NCBI GenBank assembly: GCA_046349855.1
Contig: JAXMBM010000006.1
Span: 1-64,000, forward strand
DNA: 64,000 nt
Reading direction: 5' to 3'
From: CAIXSC01 sp046349855
Lineage (GTDB): Bacteria; Planctomycetota; Planctomycetia; Pirellulales; Pirellulaceae
Of the stretch, positions 63,407-64,000 are shown piece after piece. How positions within the stretch are numbered: position 1 is the stretch's first letter; each line of letters starts with the position of its first letter. Below the pieces are notes generated by a model. It ran no database searches. It was not told the origin of the DNA and saw only the letters and a list, made by a program, of their open reading frames with translations. The position numbers and the translations under genes are program-made.

Positions 63407-64000
63407 GGTCGGCGATCCTGTGAGTTGAGGGGGGTGGCATCCCAGATCTGCTCGCGGCGTCGACCGGCTTGCGGGCGGAGAGCGCGGAGGGTGAGTCGAT
63501 GGCCGTCCGGGCTGATTTCCAGACGCACTCGACCTGCCGGTTCGGTACCGTGCGGCAACTGCAGCAGTTCGAGTCCGCTCCGGGCATCCCACACGCGGAT
63601 CTCGCCATGCAGCGTGGCCTGAGGGATGCCGGCTGTAAAGATCCGCCGGCCATCGGGACTGAAGATGGCGTCGCGGATGGAAGTGGCATGTCCCTGGAGT
63701 TGGCAGGCGACCTGACCCGTTGCGGTGTCCCAGACCGGAAAGGGTTGGGGAGGGTGGGGCGAACCGTGGCGATCGAACCCGTCCCGCCGTACCATCACCA
63801 GTCGACTCCCGTCGGGGCTGAACACCACTCGGCCCAATTCCGGCAGCCCTGGCAAGGTGATGCGCGGGTGGCCGGTGGCGGCGTCGTAAATCACGACTTC
63901 CGCAGGACTGGCGACGGCAAAAGTACGGCCGTCCGGGGCGAACACCGTGGGAAGGGCCAATCCAGGTGGCCAGGCGATCTCGCGCAACCGGGTCGCCGAC
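63403..64000 (-). CDS. WD40-repeat protein, 5' end cut by window edge
   Basis: The open frame runs off the right edge; its last 199 residues hold at least three WD40 blades ('LPTVFAPDGRTFAVAS', 'GRVVFSPDGSRLVMV', 'IRDAIFSPDGRRIFTAG', 'IRVWDARSGLELLQL'), so a beta-propeller platform is expected. In planctomycetes such C-terminal propellers often follow a Ser/Thr kinase domain, which would lie outside the window. The stop overlaps the ECF sigma factor start. A Met-like start at 63987 is only internal. Confidence 0.85.
   Translation of the reverse strand, partial: SATRLREIAWPPGLALPTVFAPDGRTFAVASPAEVVIYDAATGHPRITLPGLPELGRVVFSPDGSRLVMVRRDGFDRHGSPHPPQPFPVWDTATGQVACQLQGHATSIRDAIFSPDGRRIFTAGIPQATLHGEIRVWDARSGLELLQLPHGTEPAGRVRLEISPDGHRLTLRALRPQAGRRREQIWDATPLNSQDRRP

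Overview
The window is a GC-rich bacterial chromosome segment that looks planctomycetal. Evidence is two giant surface proteins with LEPR-XLL-type N-termini, a PSCyt1/PSD1 cytochrome next to a Tat-dependent DUF1501 protein, a tandem planctomycete-cytochrome protein, a transmembrane Ser/Thr kinase, and a TIGR02999-type ECF sigma factor coupled to a WD40 protein. Order and genus cannot be fixed from the sequence. No rRNA, tRNA or CRISPR array was seen.

Region 1 (1-30.4 kb) is a surface-protein export and signalling locus. On the minus strand lie a TolC-like outer-membrane factor, an HlyD-like adaptor and a GAF protein cut by the window edge. Divergent from them is a ~15.8 kb gene for a ~5,270-residue protein: LEPR-XLL, two DUF4347 units, a beta-helix, a propeller-like region, seven 123-residue repeats, eleven 104-residue cadherin-like repeats, and a C-terminal membrane helix with an acidic tail. 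Its stop codon overlaps the start of a GGDEF/HD protein. A hybrid histidine kinase with the same kind of sensor, a second atypical kinase, a receiver gene cut by an ISKra4-type element, and an HD-GYP response regulator follow. The giant frame is interrupted at 12.20-13.42 kb and 16.85-16.99 kb by indels that cancel out, which points to assembly error in repeats.

Region 2 (30.5-48.5 kb) is mostly metabolism and planctomycete families: DUF1501 and PSD1 cytochrome genes divergent from a ceramidase-like gene across a symmetric promoter-like dyad; a membrane vWA protein; a glutaredoxin-thiO-flavoprotein operon; a transmembrane Ser/Thr kinase; a small HELGH protein; a cytochrome fused to a protease-like domain without HExxH; and cysE.

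Region 3 (48.9-54.2 kb) is housekeeping: hisH, hisA and an EF-G-like GTPase in a row, then an OmpA-like lipoprotein and a small two-domain metal-binding protein with a near-consensus promoter.

Region 4 (54.5-64 kb) has a second giant LEPR-type protein built from three near-identical 488-residue beta-strand-repeat units, a PKD-like domain and RTX-like calcium repeats, coupled to a small membrane protein. A sterol desaturase/TetR pair and a WD40/ECF sigma pair running off the right edge close the window.
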